A DNA stretch of 6,285 nucleotides from Rhodoferax sp. (GTDB taxonomy: Bacteria; Pseudomonadota; Gammaproteobacteria; Burkholderiales; Burkholderiaceae_C), in NCBI GenBank assembly GCA_020048795.1, contig JAIFMA010000180.1, forward strand, positions 1-6,285. The letters run 5' to 3'. Made by a program: the position numbers and the translations under genes. The notes beneath the pieces are model-generated. The model searched no databases. It saw nothing but the letters and a program-made list of their open reading frames with translations, and was not told the DNA's origin. Shown piece after piece: positions 1-5,930 of this stretch (its first letter is position 1; every line of letters starts with the position of its first letter).

Positions 1-563
1 ACACCGGCAAAAACCGACAGACCGCTGTGCGCCTTGGCGATGTTGTTGATCAGCTCCATCATGTTCACGGTCTTGCCCACGCCGGCACCGCCGAACAGGC
101 CCACCTTGCCGCCCTTGGCGAACGGGCAAACCAAGTCAATCACCTTGATACCGGTTTCAAGCAGCTCTTGTGAGGGGCTGAGTTCGTCGTAAGTGGGTGC
201 CTTGCGGTGGATCGAGGCGAGCTGGGTGGTGTTGACCGGGCCGCGTTCGTCGATCGGGTTGCCCAGCACGTCCATGATGCGACCCAGCGTGGCGGTACCG
301 ACCGGCACTGAAATCGGGTTATGGGTGTTGGACACCATCAAGCCGCGGCGCAAGCCGTCGCTGGAGCCGAGTGCGATGGTGCGCACGATGCCGTCACCGA
401 GCTGCTGCTGCACCTCTAGCGTCAGGGCCGAGCCTTCGAGCTTGAGCGCGTCGTACACCCTGGGCATGTGGTCGCGCGGAAATTCCACGTCCACCACGGC
501 GCCAATGCACTGGACGATCTTGCCTTGAACATTTACGTTCGTTTGTGTGTTCACTTGAGCCAT
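1..563 (-). CDS. atpD: ATP synthase F1 subunit beta, 5' part (C-terminal part outside window)
   Basis: Catalytic beta subunit of cytoplasmic F1, which makes ATP from ADP and phosphate at the alpha/beta interfaces. Only the first 187 codons are here; the frame is open to the window edge. The protein starts MAQVNTQTNVNVQGKIVQ, then shows the N-terminal beta-barrel domain (about residues 12-90, with IGAVVDVEFP) and enters the nucleotide-binding domain. Walker A is GGAGVGKT at residues 158-165, with the phosphate-binding Lys at 164. The stretch KVIDLVCPFAKGGKVGLFGG just before it is typical of the family. The ATG at 563 follows a GGAG Shine-Dalgarno (573-576), with a slightly long 9-nt spacer. 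It lies 42 nt after atpG, as expected for the operon. The N-terminus carries a short polar extension (VNTQTNVNV) before the usual QGKIVQ. Nothing in the visible part looks damaged; the catalytic Glu and the DELSEED region lie outside. Confidence 0.97.
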   Translation of the reverse strand, partial: MAQVNTQTNVNVQGKIVQCIGAVVDVEFPRDHMPRVYDALKLEGSALTLEVQQQLGDGIVRTIALGSSDGLRRGLMVSNTHNPISVPVGTATLGRIMDVLGNPIDERGPVNTTQLASIHRKAPTYDELSPSQELLETGIKVIDLVCPFAKGGKVGLFGGAGVGKTVNMMELINNIAKAHSGLSVFAG

Positions 564-605
564 TTGGTTTTGCTCCAATAATTTGAATCTTGCTAGGGCC
601 GTCAC

Positions 606-1439
606 TTATGCGCCGATGGCGGCTGCACCCGAGACGATTTCCGAATTGCCTGCGTTGTCAGTGGCAGCCTTCATGGCAACCATGCGTGCTGCATGCTCGG
701 AAGCCATGTTTTCAGCGACCGCCTGGAAAACCAGTGCCTCGACGTAGCGCACCAGCAGGTCGTCAATCACGGTTTGCGGATCAGGTTCATAAATGTAGTC
801 CCAGCCATGCTTGGCCCCGCTGGCAGATTCGCTGACGCGTGTCTCTTCCTGCATCTGGACTGCCGACAAAGGCAGCAGTTGCTCCAGAACCACTTCCTGT
901 TTCATGGTGTTGATGAAACGGGTGTAAGACAGATAAACGGCGTTGACCTCGCCTTTGGCGTAGGCATCCAGCAGCACCTTGACTGGCCCAATCAGACGTT
1001 CGAGGTGCGGACGGTCACCGAGCTGGGTCACATGGCTGACCACTTTGGCACCAATGCGGTTGAGAAAACCCAGACCCTTGTTGCCAATGGCGACGGCCAG
1101 AGCGCTCATGCCATCGGTCTGCACATCGCGAAGTTTGTTGGTGACTCCGCGCAGCACATTGGTATTCAGGCCACCGCACAAACCCTTGTCTGTTGTCACC
1201 ACAATCATGCCAACGACTTTGGCATCGTTGCGTTTCATGAAGGGGTGAACATACTCGGGATTGGCCCGGCCGAGGTGGGCAGCAATATTGCGCACTATTT
1301 CGGCATACGGACGGGCCGCCCGCATGCGCTCTTGTGCCTTACGCATCTTGGAGACAGAAATCATCTCCATGGCCTTGGTGATCTTCTTAGTGCTTTCGAA
1401 GTTCTTGATCTTGCCGCGTATTTCCTTGCCTGTTGCCAT
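606..1439 (-). CDS. atpG: ATP synthase F1 subunit gamma with a 21-residue internal deletion in the C-terminal axle helix
   Basis: Central rotor axle of F1, which turns inside the alpha3beta3 hexamer and couples proton flow to catalysis. The predicted protein has 277 residues. Recognisable parts are the N-terminal axle helix (MATGKEIRGKI, then KKITKAMEM at 18-26), TDKGLCGGLN (83-92), IGPVKVLLDAY (150-160), FINTMKQ (175-181), WDYIYEPDP (213-221) and the C-terminal helix ENMASEHAARMVAMKAATDN (243-262). Oddly, N265 is followed directly by SEIVSGAAA. The roughly 21 residues that join these motifs in other gamma subunits (the segment with LVYNK and RQA, E. coli residues about 257-277) are absent. 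Compared with E. coli (287 aa), the length fits minus 21 here, plus about 9 in a loop at 192-212, plus 2 at the C-terminus. Residues 27-29 are ISV instead of the usual VAA. ATG 1439 has AGGAG at 1446-1450, 6 nt upstream. The frame is intact, so this is annotated as a gene, not a pseudogene. Confidence 0.95.
   Translation of the reverse strand: MATGKEIRGKIKNFESTKKITKAMEMISVSKMRKAQERMRAARPYAEIVRNIAAHLGRANPEYVHPFMKRNDAKVVGMIVVTTDKGLCGGLNTNVLRGVTNKLRDVQTDGMSALAVAIGNKGLGFLNRIGAKVVSHVTQLGDRPHLERLIGPVKVLLDAYAKGEVNAVYLSYTRFINTMKQEVVLEQLLPLSAVQMQEETRVSESASGAKHGWDYIYEPDPQTVIDDLLVRYVEALVFQAVAENMASEHAARMVAMKAATDNAGNSEIVSGAAAIGA
644..645 (-). other. Junction of the in-frame 63-bp deletion in atpG
   Basis: On the minus strand the codon AAT (N265, 647-645) is followed at once by TCG (S266, 644-642). 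In other gamma subunits about 21 residues lie between the equivalents of these two positions. Both flanks are canonical and in frame (TDNAGN before, SEIVSG after). A loss of 21 codons, in frame, explains the sequence better than a frameshift or point errors would. No long repeat flanks the junction in what remains, so the mechanism cannot be read from this sequence alone. Confidence 0.8.
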
Positions 1440-1468
1440 ATCAGTCTCCTGTGTTTAGTAAGGTGACC

Positions 1469-3022
1469 TTAGGCAAAAGTCTTCTTGAAGGCAGCAACAG
1501 CGGTGTTCATTTCGGCCTCAGCGTCTTTGTCCATAGCTCTGTCAGCTTCGAGCTTGGACAGCAATGCGGCGTACTTGTCTTTCAGAAAGCCATGCAGCCC
1601 ATGCTCAAACGCCAGCACCTTGTTGATGGCGATGTCATCGAGGTAGCCCTTGTTGACAGCAAACAGCGTGGCACCCATCAGCGAGATGGGCAGCGGGCTG
1701 TATTGGGCCTGCTTGAGCAACTCGGTGACGCGGGCTCCCCGGTCAAGCTGCTTGCGGGTGGCTTCGTCCAGATCAGAGGCAAACTGGGCAAACGCCGCCA
1801 ACTCGCGGTACTGCGCCAGATCGGTGCGGATACCACCCGACAGGTTCTTGATTAACTTGGTTTGTGCTGCACCACCAACGCGCGACACCGAGATACCGGC
1901 ATTAATGGCGGGGCGAACACCGGCATTGAACAAGCTGGTTTCCAGGAAGATCTGGCCGTCGGTGATCGAGATCACGTTGGTTGGCACGAAAGCCGATACG
2001 TCGCCGGCCTGGGTTTCAATGATGGGCAAAGCGGTGAGCGAGCCAGTTTTGCCTTTGACGGCACCTTTGGTGAAGTCTTCAACGTATTTTTCGTTGACAC
2101 GCGCAGCGCGTTCCAACAGGCGGCTGTGCAGGTAAAACACGTCGCCGGGGTAAGCTTCGCGGCCTGGCGGGCGGCGCAACAGCAAGGACACCTGGCGGTA
2201 AGCCACGGCCTGTTTCGACAGATCGTCATAAACGATCAGCGCGTCTTCGCCACGGTCACGGAAATACTCGCCCATGGTGCAGCCAGAATAGGCCGCCACA
2301 TATTGCATGGCAGCAGATTCAGAAGCGGTGGCGGCCACCACGATGGTGTAGGCCATGGCACCGGCTTGCTCAAGGGCGCGCACCACGTTCTTGACGCTGG
2401 AGGCCTTTTGGCCAATCGCCACGTAAACGCAGGTCATGTCCTGACCCTTTTGGTTGATGATGGCATCAATGGCCACTGCCGTCTTGCCGGTTTGGCGGTC
2501 ACCAATGATCAACTCGCGCTGGCCGCGGCCTACGGGCACCATGGAGTCGATCGACTTCAGACCGGTGGCCATGGGCTGGCTCACCGACTGACGGGCAATC
2601 ACGCCCGGGGCAACTTTTTCGATCACATCGGTCATTTTGGCGTTGATCGGACCCTTGCCGTCAATGGGTTGACCCAGGGCATTGACCACGCGGCCTTTGA
2701 GTTCGGGGCCGACTGGCACCTCCAGAATACGACCGGTGCATTTGACCGTGTCGCCTTCGGAGATGTGCTCATAGGAGCCCAAAATCACGGAACCAACAGA
2801 GTCACGCTCCAGATTCAAGGCCAAACCGTAGCTTGGCTGACCTTCGGCATCTGCGGGGAATTCGAGCATTTCACCTTGCATCACGTCGGACAAGCCATGA
2901 ATGCGGACGATGCCGTCTGTCACGGACACCACAGTGCCCTGGTTGCGGATGTCGGCGCTGGCAGACAAGCCTTCGATACGGCTCTTGATCAGTTCAGAAA
3001 TTTCTGCGGGATTGAGTTGCAT
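1469..3022 (-). CDS. atpA: ATP synthase F1 subunit alpha
   Basis: Non-catalytic nucleotide-binding subunit of F1, alternating with beta in the hexamer. It has 517 residues, full length for the family (E. coli 513). Domains in order: N-terminal delta-contacting segment MQLNPAEISELIKSRIEGL, beta-barrel (about 25-95), nucleotide-binding domain and C-terminal helical bundle (about 385-517). Walker A GDRQTGKT is at 174-181, with Lys180. The Walker B strand ALIVYDD is at 261-267, followed by SKQAVAYRQ and LLLRRPPGREAYPGDVFYLH. The family signature ISVSRVGGAAQ is at 377-387, and R381 matches the arginine finger that reaches the beta catalytic site. ATG 3022 is preceded by the purine-rich AAGAAGGAAAGAG, a usable Shine-Dalgarno. 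The gene lies 52 nt after atpH and 29 nt before atpG. No defect is seen. A long open frame on the opposite strand is a shadow of this gene. Confidence 0.98.
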   Translation of the reverse strand: MQLNPAEISELIKSRIEGLSASADIRNQGTVVSVTDGIVRIHGLSDVMQGEMLEFPADAEGQPSYGLALNLERDSVGSVILGSYEHISEGDTVKCTGRILEVPVGPELKGRVVNALGQPIDGKGPINAKMTDVIEKVAPGVIARQSVSQPMATGLKSIDSMVPVGRGQRELIIGDRQTGKTAVAIDAIINQKGQDMTCVYVAIGQKASSVKNVVRALEQAGAMAYTIVVAATASESAAMQYVAAYSGCTMGEYFRDRGEDALIVYDDLSKQAVAYRQVSLLLRRPPGREAYPGDVFYLHSRLLERAARVNEKYVEDFTKGAVKGKTGSLTALPIIETQAGDVSAFVPTNVISITDGQIFLETSLFNAGVRPAINAGISVSRVGGAAQTKLIKNLSGGIRTDLAQYRELAAFAQFASDLDEATRKQLDRGARVTELLKQAQYSPLPISLMGATLFAVNKGYLDDIAINKVLAFEHGLHGFLKDKYAALLSKLEADRAMDKDAEAEMNTAVAAFKKTFA

Positions 3023-3045
3023 GACTCTTTCCTTCTTTCGTTAAT

Positions 3046-3074
3046 GGGGCCTGCGCCAACCTGGGGCTTGCGCC
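3046..3074 (-). repeat. 12-bp imperfect direct repeat in the atpH-atpA gap
   Basis: On the minus strand GGCGCAAGCCCC (3074-3063) and GGCGCAGGCCCC (3057-3046) differ at one base and are separated by 5 nt. They fill most of the 52-nt gap upstream of the atpA Shine-Dalgarno. The first copy could form a tiny stem, GGC-GCAA-GCC, closed by a GNRA-type loop. No function is known; this may be a chance duplication or a small mRNA structure between cistrons. Confidence 0.45.
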
Positions 3075-3608
3075 TCAAGCCGTCAAGGCCATTTTCATTT
3101 GTTCCAGACGGGCTTTGACAGAAGTGTCAAGAACCTCGTCACCCACCACCACGCGAATGCCACCAATGAGTTCGGGTTGCAATTGCACCGTTACATTGAG
3201 TTTGCGTGCGAAGCGTTTTTCAAGCGTGGCTGCCAGGTCGGCCAATGCCGCGCTGTCAATCGCGAACGCGCTGTAAACCACCGCGTCAGCAGTACCCCCC
3301 TGGGCGTTCTTCAGGGTACGAAACTGCTCGGCAATTTCTGGCAAAGCAGCCAGACGGCCATTCTCGATCACGGTGCGCAAAAAATTCCTGGCCATCTCTG
3401 GCAGGACGATCTTGCTGGCCGCGCCAACAATCACATCAAACACTTGCGTGTTGGGGACGTTAGGATTGCCGGCAAATTGCTGCAACTGGACGTTGCTGGC
3501 AATGGCCTGAAAGGCTTCCACCCAGACAGCCGCAGCATTCAGGTCGGATGAAGTCGCCTTAAACAAGGCTTCGGCGTAAGGGCGGGCAATGGTGGCAAGT
3601 TCAGCCAT
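3075..3608 (-). CDS. atpH: ATP synthase F1 subunit delta
   Basis: Delta (OSCP) subunit, which ties the top of F1 to the b-subunit peripheral stalk. It has 177 residues, the same size as E. coli delta. The N-terminal helical domain begins MAELATIARPYAEALF, the family hallmark, and covers about residues 1-105 (NFLRTVIENGRLAALPEIAEQF at about 76-97). The C-terminal part ends with the conserved pattern ELIGGIRVVVGDEVLDTSVK followed by RLEQMK. The ATG at 3608 lies 10 nt after atpF. Its Shine-Dalgarno AGAGG (3615-3619) overlaps the last base of the atpF stop codon, suggesting translational coupling. No truncation or frameshift is visible. Confidence 0.97.
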   Translation of the reverse strand: MAELATIARPYAEALFKATSSDLNAAAVWVEAFQAIASNVQLQQFAGNPNVPNTQVFDVIVGAASKIVLPEMARNFLRTVIENGRLAALPEIAEQFRTLKNAQGGTADAVVYSAFAIDSAALADLAATLEKRFARKLNVTVQLQPELIGGIRVVVGDEVLDTSVKARLEQMKMALTA

Positions 3609-3618
3609 GATTGACCTC

Positions 3619-4089
3619 TTACAGCTCGGTCTTCAAACGGCCAAGCAGATCAGCGTGGACCGCAGCGTTGACTTCCCGAAGGAGAATCTGTTCTGCGCCC
3701 TTGACCGCCAACGCAGCCACTTGCTCGCGCAAGGCCTCACGCGCCCTGACAGTTTGCTGCTCAGCTTCAACCTTGGCAGCAGCAATGATCTTGTTGCCTT
3801 CCTCGGTCGCTTTTAACTTGGCCTCTTCCACGATACCCTGACCGCGACGCTCGGCATCTGCCAGGCGTGCGGTGGTTTCGGTGCGCGATTTGGCTAGCTC
3901 GGCTTCCACCCGCTTGTTGGCGCTGGATAACTCGGACTTGGCTTTGTCGGCAGCCGCAAGGCCATCGGCAATTTTGCTGGCGCGCTGGTCTAGCGCAGCT
4001 GCAATGGGCGGCCACACGAGTTTCATCGTGAACAGCACCAGCAATGCGAAGACGATAGCTTGCGCTACCAGTGTTCCATTAATGCTCAC
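3619..4089 (-). CDS. atpF: ATP synthase Fo subunit b (GTG start)
   Basis: Subunit b forms the peripheral stalk that holds F1 against rotor torque. It has 156 residues, like E. coli b. One N-terminal membrane helix (about residues 5-27, VAQAIVFALLVLFTMKLVWPP) is followed by a long charged, alanine-rich helix (about 30-140) with the even spacing expected of the right-handed coiled-coil dimer. The C-terminus (KGAEQILLREVN, then LLGRLKTEL) is the delta-binding end. The start codon is GTG at 4089-4087, chosen because AGGAG (4096-4100) sits 6 nt upstream, no in-frame ATG occurs nearby, and the protein then begins in the family register (xxINGTLVAQAIVF). The Pro-Pro after the membrane helix marks the usual bend. 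Nothing unusual otherwise. Confidence 0.97.
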   Translation of the reverse strand: MSINGTLVAQAIVFALLVLFTMKLVWPPIAAALDQRASKIADGLAAADKAKSELSSANKRVEAELAKSRTETTARLADAERRGQGIVEEAKLKATEEGNKIIAAAKVEAEQQTVRAREALREQVAALAVKGAEQILLREVNAAVHADLLGRLKTEL

Positions 4090-4095
4090 AGTAAT

Positions 4096-4100
4096 CTCCT
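4096..4100 (-). promoter_or_regulatory. Ribosome binding site that fixes the GTG start of atpF
   Basis: The minus strand reads TAGGAGATTACTGTGAGC. AGGAG is placed 6 nt before GTG. With no competing in-frame ATG near the start of the membrane helix, this decides the atpF start. Confidence 0.8.
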
Positions 4101-4123
4101 AGTGCGATGTTTGCAGCCAGGAA

Positions 4124-4402
4124 TTACTTGGCTGCAGCGGCAGCAAGAGCACGTGCGATTTGAGCCAGGAACGGGTTGGCCGTGGCGAACCACAAGGCAA
4201 TACCGGTGCCGATAATGAAGGCCGCGTCAATCAGACCAGCCAACACGAACATTTTGGTTTGCAGTTCACCCATGAGTTCTGGCTGACGGGCAGCTGCTTC
4301 AAGGTACTTGCTACCCATGATCCCGATACCGATACAGGCACCCAATGCGCCCAGACCAATGATCAGACCAGCAGCCAGAGCAGCAAAACTAATAACTTCC
4401 AT
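4124..4402 (-). CDS. atpE: ATP synthase Fo subunit c (proteolipid)
   Basis: Subunit c forms the proton-driven ring in the membrane. The protein has 92 residues and two hydrophobic helices (about 5-30 and 51-78) joined by the polar loop with ARQPE (38-42), which touches gamma and epsilon. The proton-carrying acid is Asp59 in AGLIDAAF. The residue after it is Ala, and no Na+-ligand pattern (a Gln in helix 1 with Glu-Ser/Thr in helix 2) is seen, so proton coupling is inferred. Helix 1 has the glycine-rich motif GLGALGACIGIGIMG needed for tight ring packing. After the usual ANPF end there is a longer alanine-rich tail (LAQIARALAAAAAK); E. coli c has only 79 residues. The ATG at 4402 has AGGAG (4409-4413), with a U-rich stretch just upstream. 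Confidence 0.98.
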   Translation of the reverse strand: MEVISFAALAAGLIIGLGALGACIGIGIMGSKYLEAAARQPELMGELQTKMFVLAGLIDAAFIIGTGIALWFATANPFLAQIARALAAAAAK

Positions 4403-4407
4403 GATTG

Positions 4408-4448
4408 ACTCCTAAGTGAACTAAAAAAACAAAAAACAAACCCAAAAT
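4408..4448 (-). promoter_or_regulatory. Strong atpE translation start region: U-rich leader plus AGGAGT
   Basis: Read on the minus strand, the atpB-atpE gap contains runs of T (TTTTGGGTTTG, then TTTTTTG and TTTTTTTAG; about 4448-4422), followed by AGGAGT at 4413-4408, 5 nt from the atpE ATG. A U-rich, unstructured leader before atpE is known in E. coli to raise its translation, because about ten c subunits are needed per complex. The same role is inferred here. No GC stem precedes the T-runs, so this does not look like an intrinsic terminator. Confidence 0.5.
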
Positions 4449-4460
4449 CAGTGCGCAGGA

Positions 4461-5345
4461 TCAATGTGCATCATGCGCTTGCCCGATGTAAACCAAGGTC
4501 AACATCATGAACACGAAAGCCTGCAGCAGGATGATGATGATGTGGAACACCGCCCACGCCCAGCCAGCCACCACGTGCAGGAACAATAACATCAGACTGC
4601 CAGGCTCAGCGGAAAAGGCCCAGGAACCGCCCAGCAAGGCGATCAGCATGAACACCAATTCGCCTGCATACATGTTGCCAAACAGCCGCATGCCGTGCGA
4701 CACCGTTTTGGCGGTGAAGGAAATCAGCTGCTCTGCCACATTGACCACCCCGAGGATGATCGCAAAAACCGGATTTTTGCTGGTGCCAAAAGGTGCCGAT
4801 ACCAGCTCATGGGCCCAGCCGCCCAGGCCCTTGATCTTGATGTTGTAAAACAGGCAGATGAACAGCACCGACACCGACAGGCCCATGGTGATGGACAGAT
4901 CGGCCGTAGGCACCACGCGTAGATAAGCATGGTGTGGGTCATGCCCCATTGATCCGTAAATACCTTCCCAGATCTTGGGCAGCAAATCCAGCGGCAGCAA
5001 ATCCATGGCGTTGAGCAGGAAAATCCAGACAAACACCGTCAGGGCCAGCGGGGCGACCAGTTTGCGGCTGGTGGCGTTGTGGACGATGGACTTGGCCTGG
5101 CCGTCCACCATCTCGATCAGGATCTCAACCGCTGCCTGAAAACGCCCCGGCACTCCGGCAGTGACTTTGCTGGCCGCCTTCCAGAGGAAGAAACTGCCAA
5201 GCACACCCAGCAAGATCGAGAAGAAAAGAGAATCTATATTGAAAACCGAAAAGTCAACGATTTCGGTCTGGGGCTTGTTCTGCCAATGTGTCAGGTGGTG
5301 AACGATGTAGTCACTGGCTGATGGCGCGTTTGCTTCTGCGGACAT
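4461..5345 (-). CDS. atpB: ATP synthase Fo subunit a
   Basis: Subunit a, the stator part of the proton channel beside the c-ring. It has 294 residues, somewhat longer than E. coli a (271). Hydrophobic segments fit the family fold, at about 38-56, 98-120, 147-169, 192-212, 226-247 and 251-288. Key residues are present: Arg220 in SHGMRLFGNMYAGE (essential Arg, E. coli R210), Glu229 (E. coli E219) and Gln275 in IILLQAFVFMMLTLVYI (E. coli Q252). NAMDLLPLD (112-120) and PTADLS (146-151) are also typical. ATG 5345 lies only 2 nt after the atpI stop. Its ribosome binding site (AAGAAGAG) lies within the last atpI codons, so translational coupling with atpI is likely. The His-rich N-terminus (IVHHLTHW) and C-terminus (QAHDAH) are common in relatives. 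Confidence 0.98.
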   Translation of the reverse strand: MSAEANAPSASDYIVHHLTHWQNKPQTEIVDFSVFNIDSLFFSILLGVLGSFFLWKAASKVTAGVPGRFQAAVEILIEMVDGQAKSIVHNATSRKLVAPLALTVFVWIFLLNAMDLLPLDLLPKIWEGIYGSMGHDPHHAYLRVVPTADLSITMGLSVSVLFICLFYNIKIKGLGGWAHELVSAPFGTSKNPVFAIILGVVNVAEQLISFTAKTVSHGMRLFGNMYAGELVFMLIALLGGSWAFSAEPGSLMLLFLHVVAGWAWAVFHIIIILLQAFVFMMLTLVYIGQAHDAH

Positions 5346-5347
5346 TG

Positions 5348-5836
5348 TTAACTCTTCTTAATCTGTTTTAGCTTCGGACGCATCAAAAGCGCCACCCAAT
5401 AAACCTTCAGGGTCACCACCAAACCGATCAGCAATGCCAACCAGTCCAGCCCGGCAACCAGTTTCTGCGCCGCAACGAGCATCGCGACAGTTACCGCCAG
5501 CTTTGCAGCTTCCCACACAAAAAAACCAAACCCTGCTGTCATGGCATTGATTGACGAGAACTGGCTCATCAAACCCCGCGCAAACAGCATGGCCGGCACC
5601 ACCACCGCCAGCGCACCGTAAGCCACCGAAATGACCACCGTGAGCTTCGCCGTGAGGACCCAGGCCAGCAACGTCGCCAGCAAGCCCACCAGGAACTGAA
5701 GCCTGATCACTCGCCAAGGCGATGTCGGTGGCTGGCGTTCCCGCAAAACCTGCGCTTCCTGCCTTGTCAGTTGCCTGAAGGCCAAGGCCTCGGTTTCATC
5801 CGTTTCAAAGTCATTCGGCGGTGCAATTATCGGCAT
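5348..5836 (-). CDS. atpI: ATP synthase accessory membrane protein I
   Basis: AtpI is a small membrane protein, usually the first gene of the operon. It is not part of the finished enzyme and has been linked to c-ring assembly and Mg2+ handling in other bacteria. This 162-residue protein has a polar N-terminal tail (about 1-42, rich in Glu, Arg and Gln) and four hydrophobic segments (about 44-64, 68-88, 103-124, 129-151), ending in the basic tail RPKLKQIKKS. The FVWEAAKLAVTV segment (106-117) is typical of the family. ATG 5836 is the earliest start possible, because an in-frame TAA lies just 9 nt upstream. It has only a weak Shine-Dalgarno (TTTGAG, very close to the ATG), so low expression is likely compared with the other subunits. 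Confidence 0.93.
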   Translation of the reverse strand: MPIIAPPNDFETDETEALAFRQLTRQEAQVLRERQPPTSPWRVIRLQFLVGLLATLLAWVLTAKLTVVISVAYGALAVVVPAMLFARGLMSQFSSINAMTAGFGFFVWEAAKLAVTVAMLVAAQKLVAGLDWLALLIGLVVTLKVYWVALLMRPKLKQIKKS

Positions 5837-5839
5837 CTC

Positions 5840-5861
5840 AAATTACACGCAGGTTACACGC
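5840..5861 (-). repeat. Two tandem 11-bp units in the atpI leader
   Basis: On the minus strand GCGTGTAACCT (5861-5851) is followed directly by GCGTGTAATTT (5850-5840): 9 of 11 bases match and the two differences are C/T. The pair sits between the predicted start of transcription and the atpI ATG. An 11-bp period is close to one helical turn, which would suit paired protein contacts, but no regulator is recognised. Confidence 0.5.
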
Positions 5862-5871
5862 GACAGCTGTC
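5862..5871. promoter_or_regulatory. 10-bp perfect palindrome GACAGCTGTC, possible operator
   Basis: GACAGCTGTC is self-complementary over 10 bases and lies just downstream of the TATAAT of the predicted atp promoter, within the first bases of the transcript. This is where a repressor would act, but the site matches no named regulator that I can assign. It could be chance. Confidence 0.35.
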
Positions 5872-5883
5872 AATAAGCCTTGC

Positions 5884-5907
5884 ATTATATGAGGGAACGG
5901 GTGTCAA
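5884..5907 (-). promoter_or_regulatory. Putative promoter of the atp operon
   Basis: The minus strand shows a perfect -10 hexamer TATAAT (5889-5884) about 48 nt upstream of the atpI ATG. A perfect TTGACA (5907-5902) is also present, but only 12 nt separate the two, too short for the usual 16-18 spacing. At the ideal 17-nt distance the -35 would be a T-rich CTTTTT. So the -10 is convincing while the -35 is uncertain. Transcription would start near 5877, giving a leader of about 40 nt. Confidence 0.5.
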
Positions 5908-5912
5908 AAAAG

Positions 5913-5930
5913 CCTGGCTGCCCTGGCTGC
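5913..5930. repeat. Perfect tandem 9-bp duplication, CCTGGCTGC x2
   Basis: CCTGGCTGC occurs at 5913-5921 and again at 5922-5930 with no gap. The second copy supplies the TGC of the extended -10 of the divergent gene. It lies between the two oppositely facing promoters. It may be a slippage product or a paired binding site. Confidence 0.5.

Noticed and set aside
606..1439. Calling atpG a pseudogene because of the missing helix segment
   Set aside because: The frame is intact, start and Shine-Dalgarno are good, and both the sequence before and after the junction is canonical; loss of function cannot be concluded from sequence alone.
693..1466. Plus-strand open frame of 257 codons opposite atpG
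   Set aside because: Antisense shadow of atpG without a family resemblance, and it has no plausible ribosome binding site context.
1862..3118. Long open frame on the plus strand (418 codons) opposite atpA
   Set aside because: It is an antisense shadow of a strongly conserved, GC-rich gene; its translation is His/Gly-rich with no recognisable domain, and it overlaps atpA throughout.
4124..4402. Sodium-coupled c-ring
   Set aside because: The acid is Asp59 followed by Ala, without the Gln and Glu-Ser/Thr ligands seen in Na+-type c subunits.
4422..4448. T-rich run between atpB and atpE as an intrinsic terminator
   Set aside because: No GC-rich stem-loop precedes the T-runs on the minus strand, and the essential operon continues downstream.
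5902..5907. TTGACA as a firm -35 for the atp promoter
   Set aside because: It is only 12 nt from the TATAAT, too close for a normal sigma-70 promoter; the match is kept only as an uncertain part of the promoter call.
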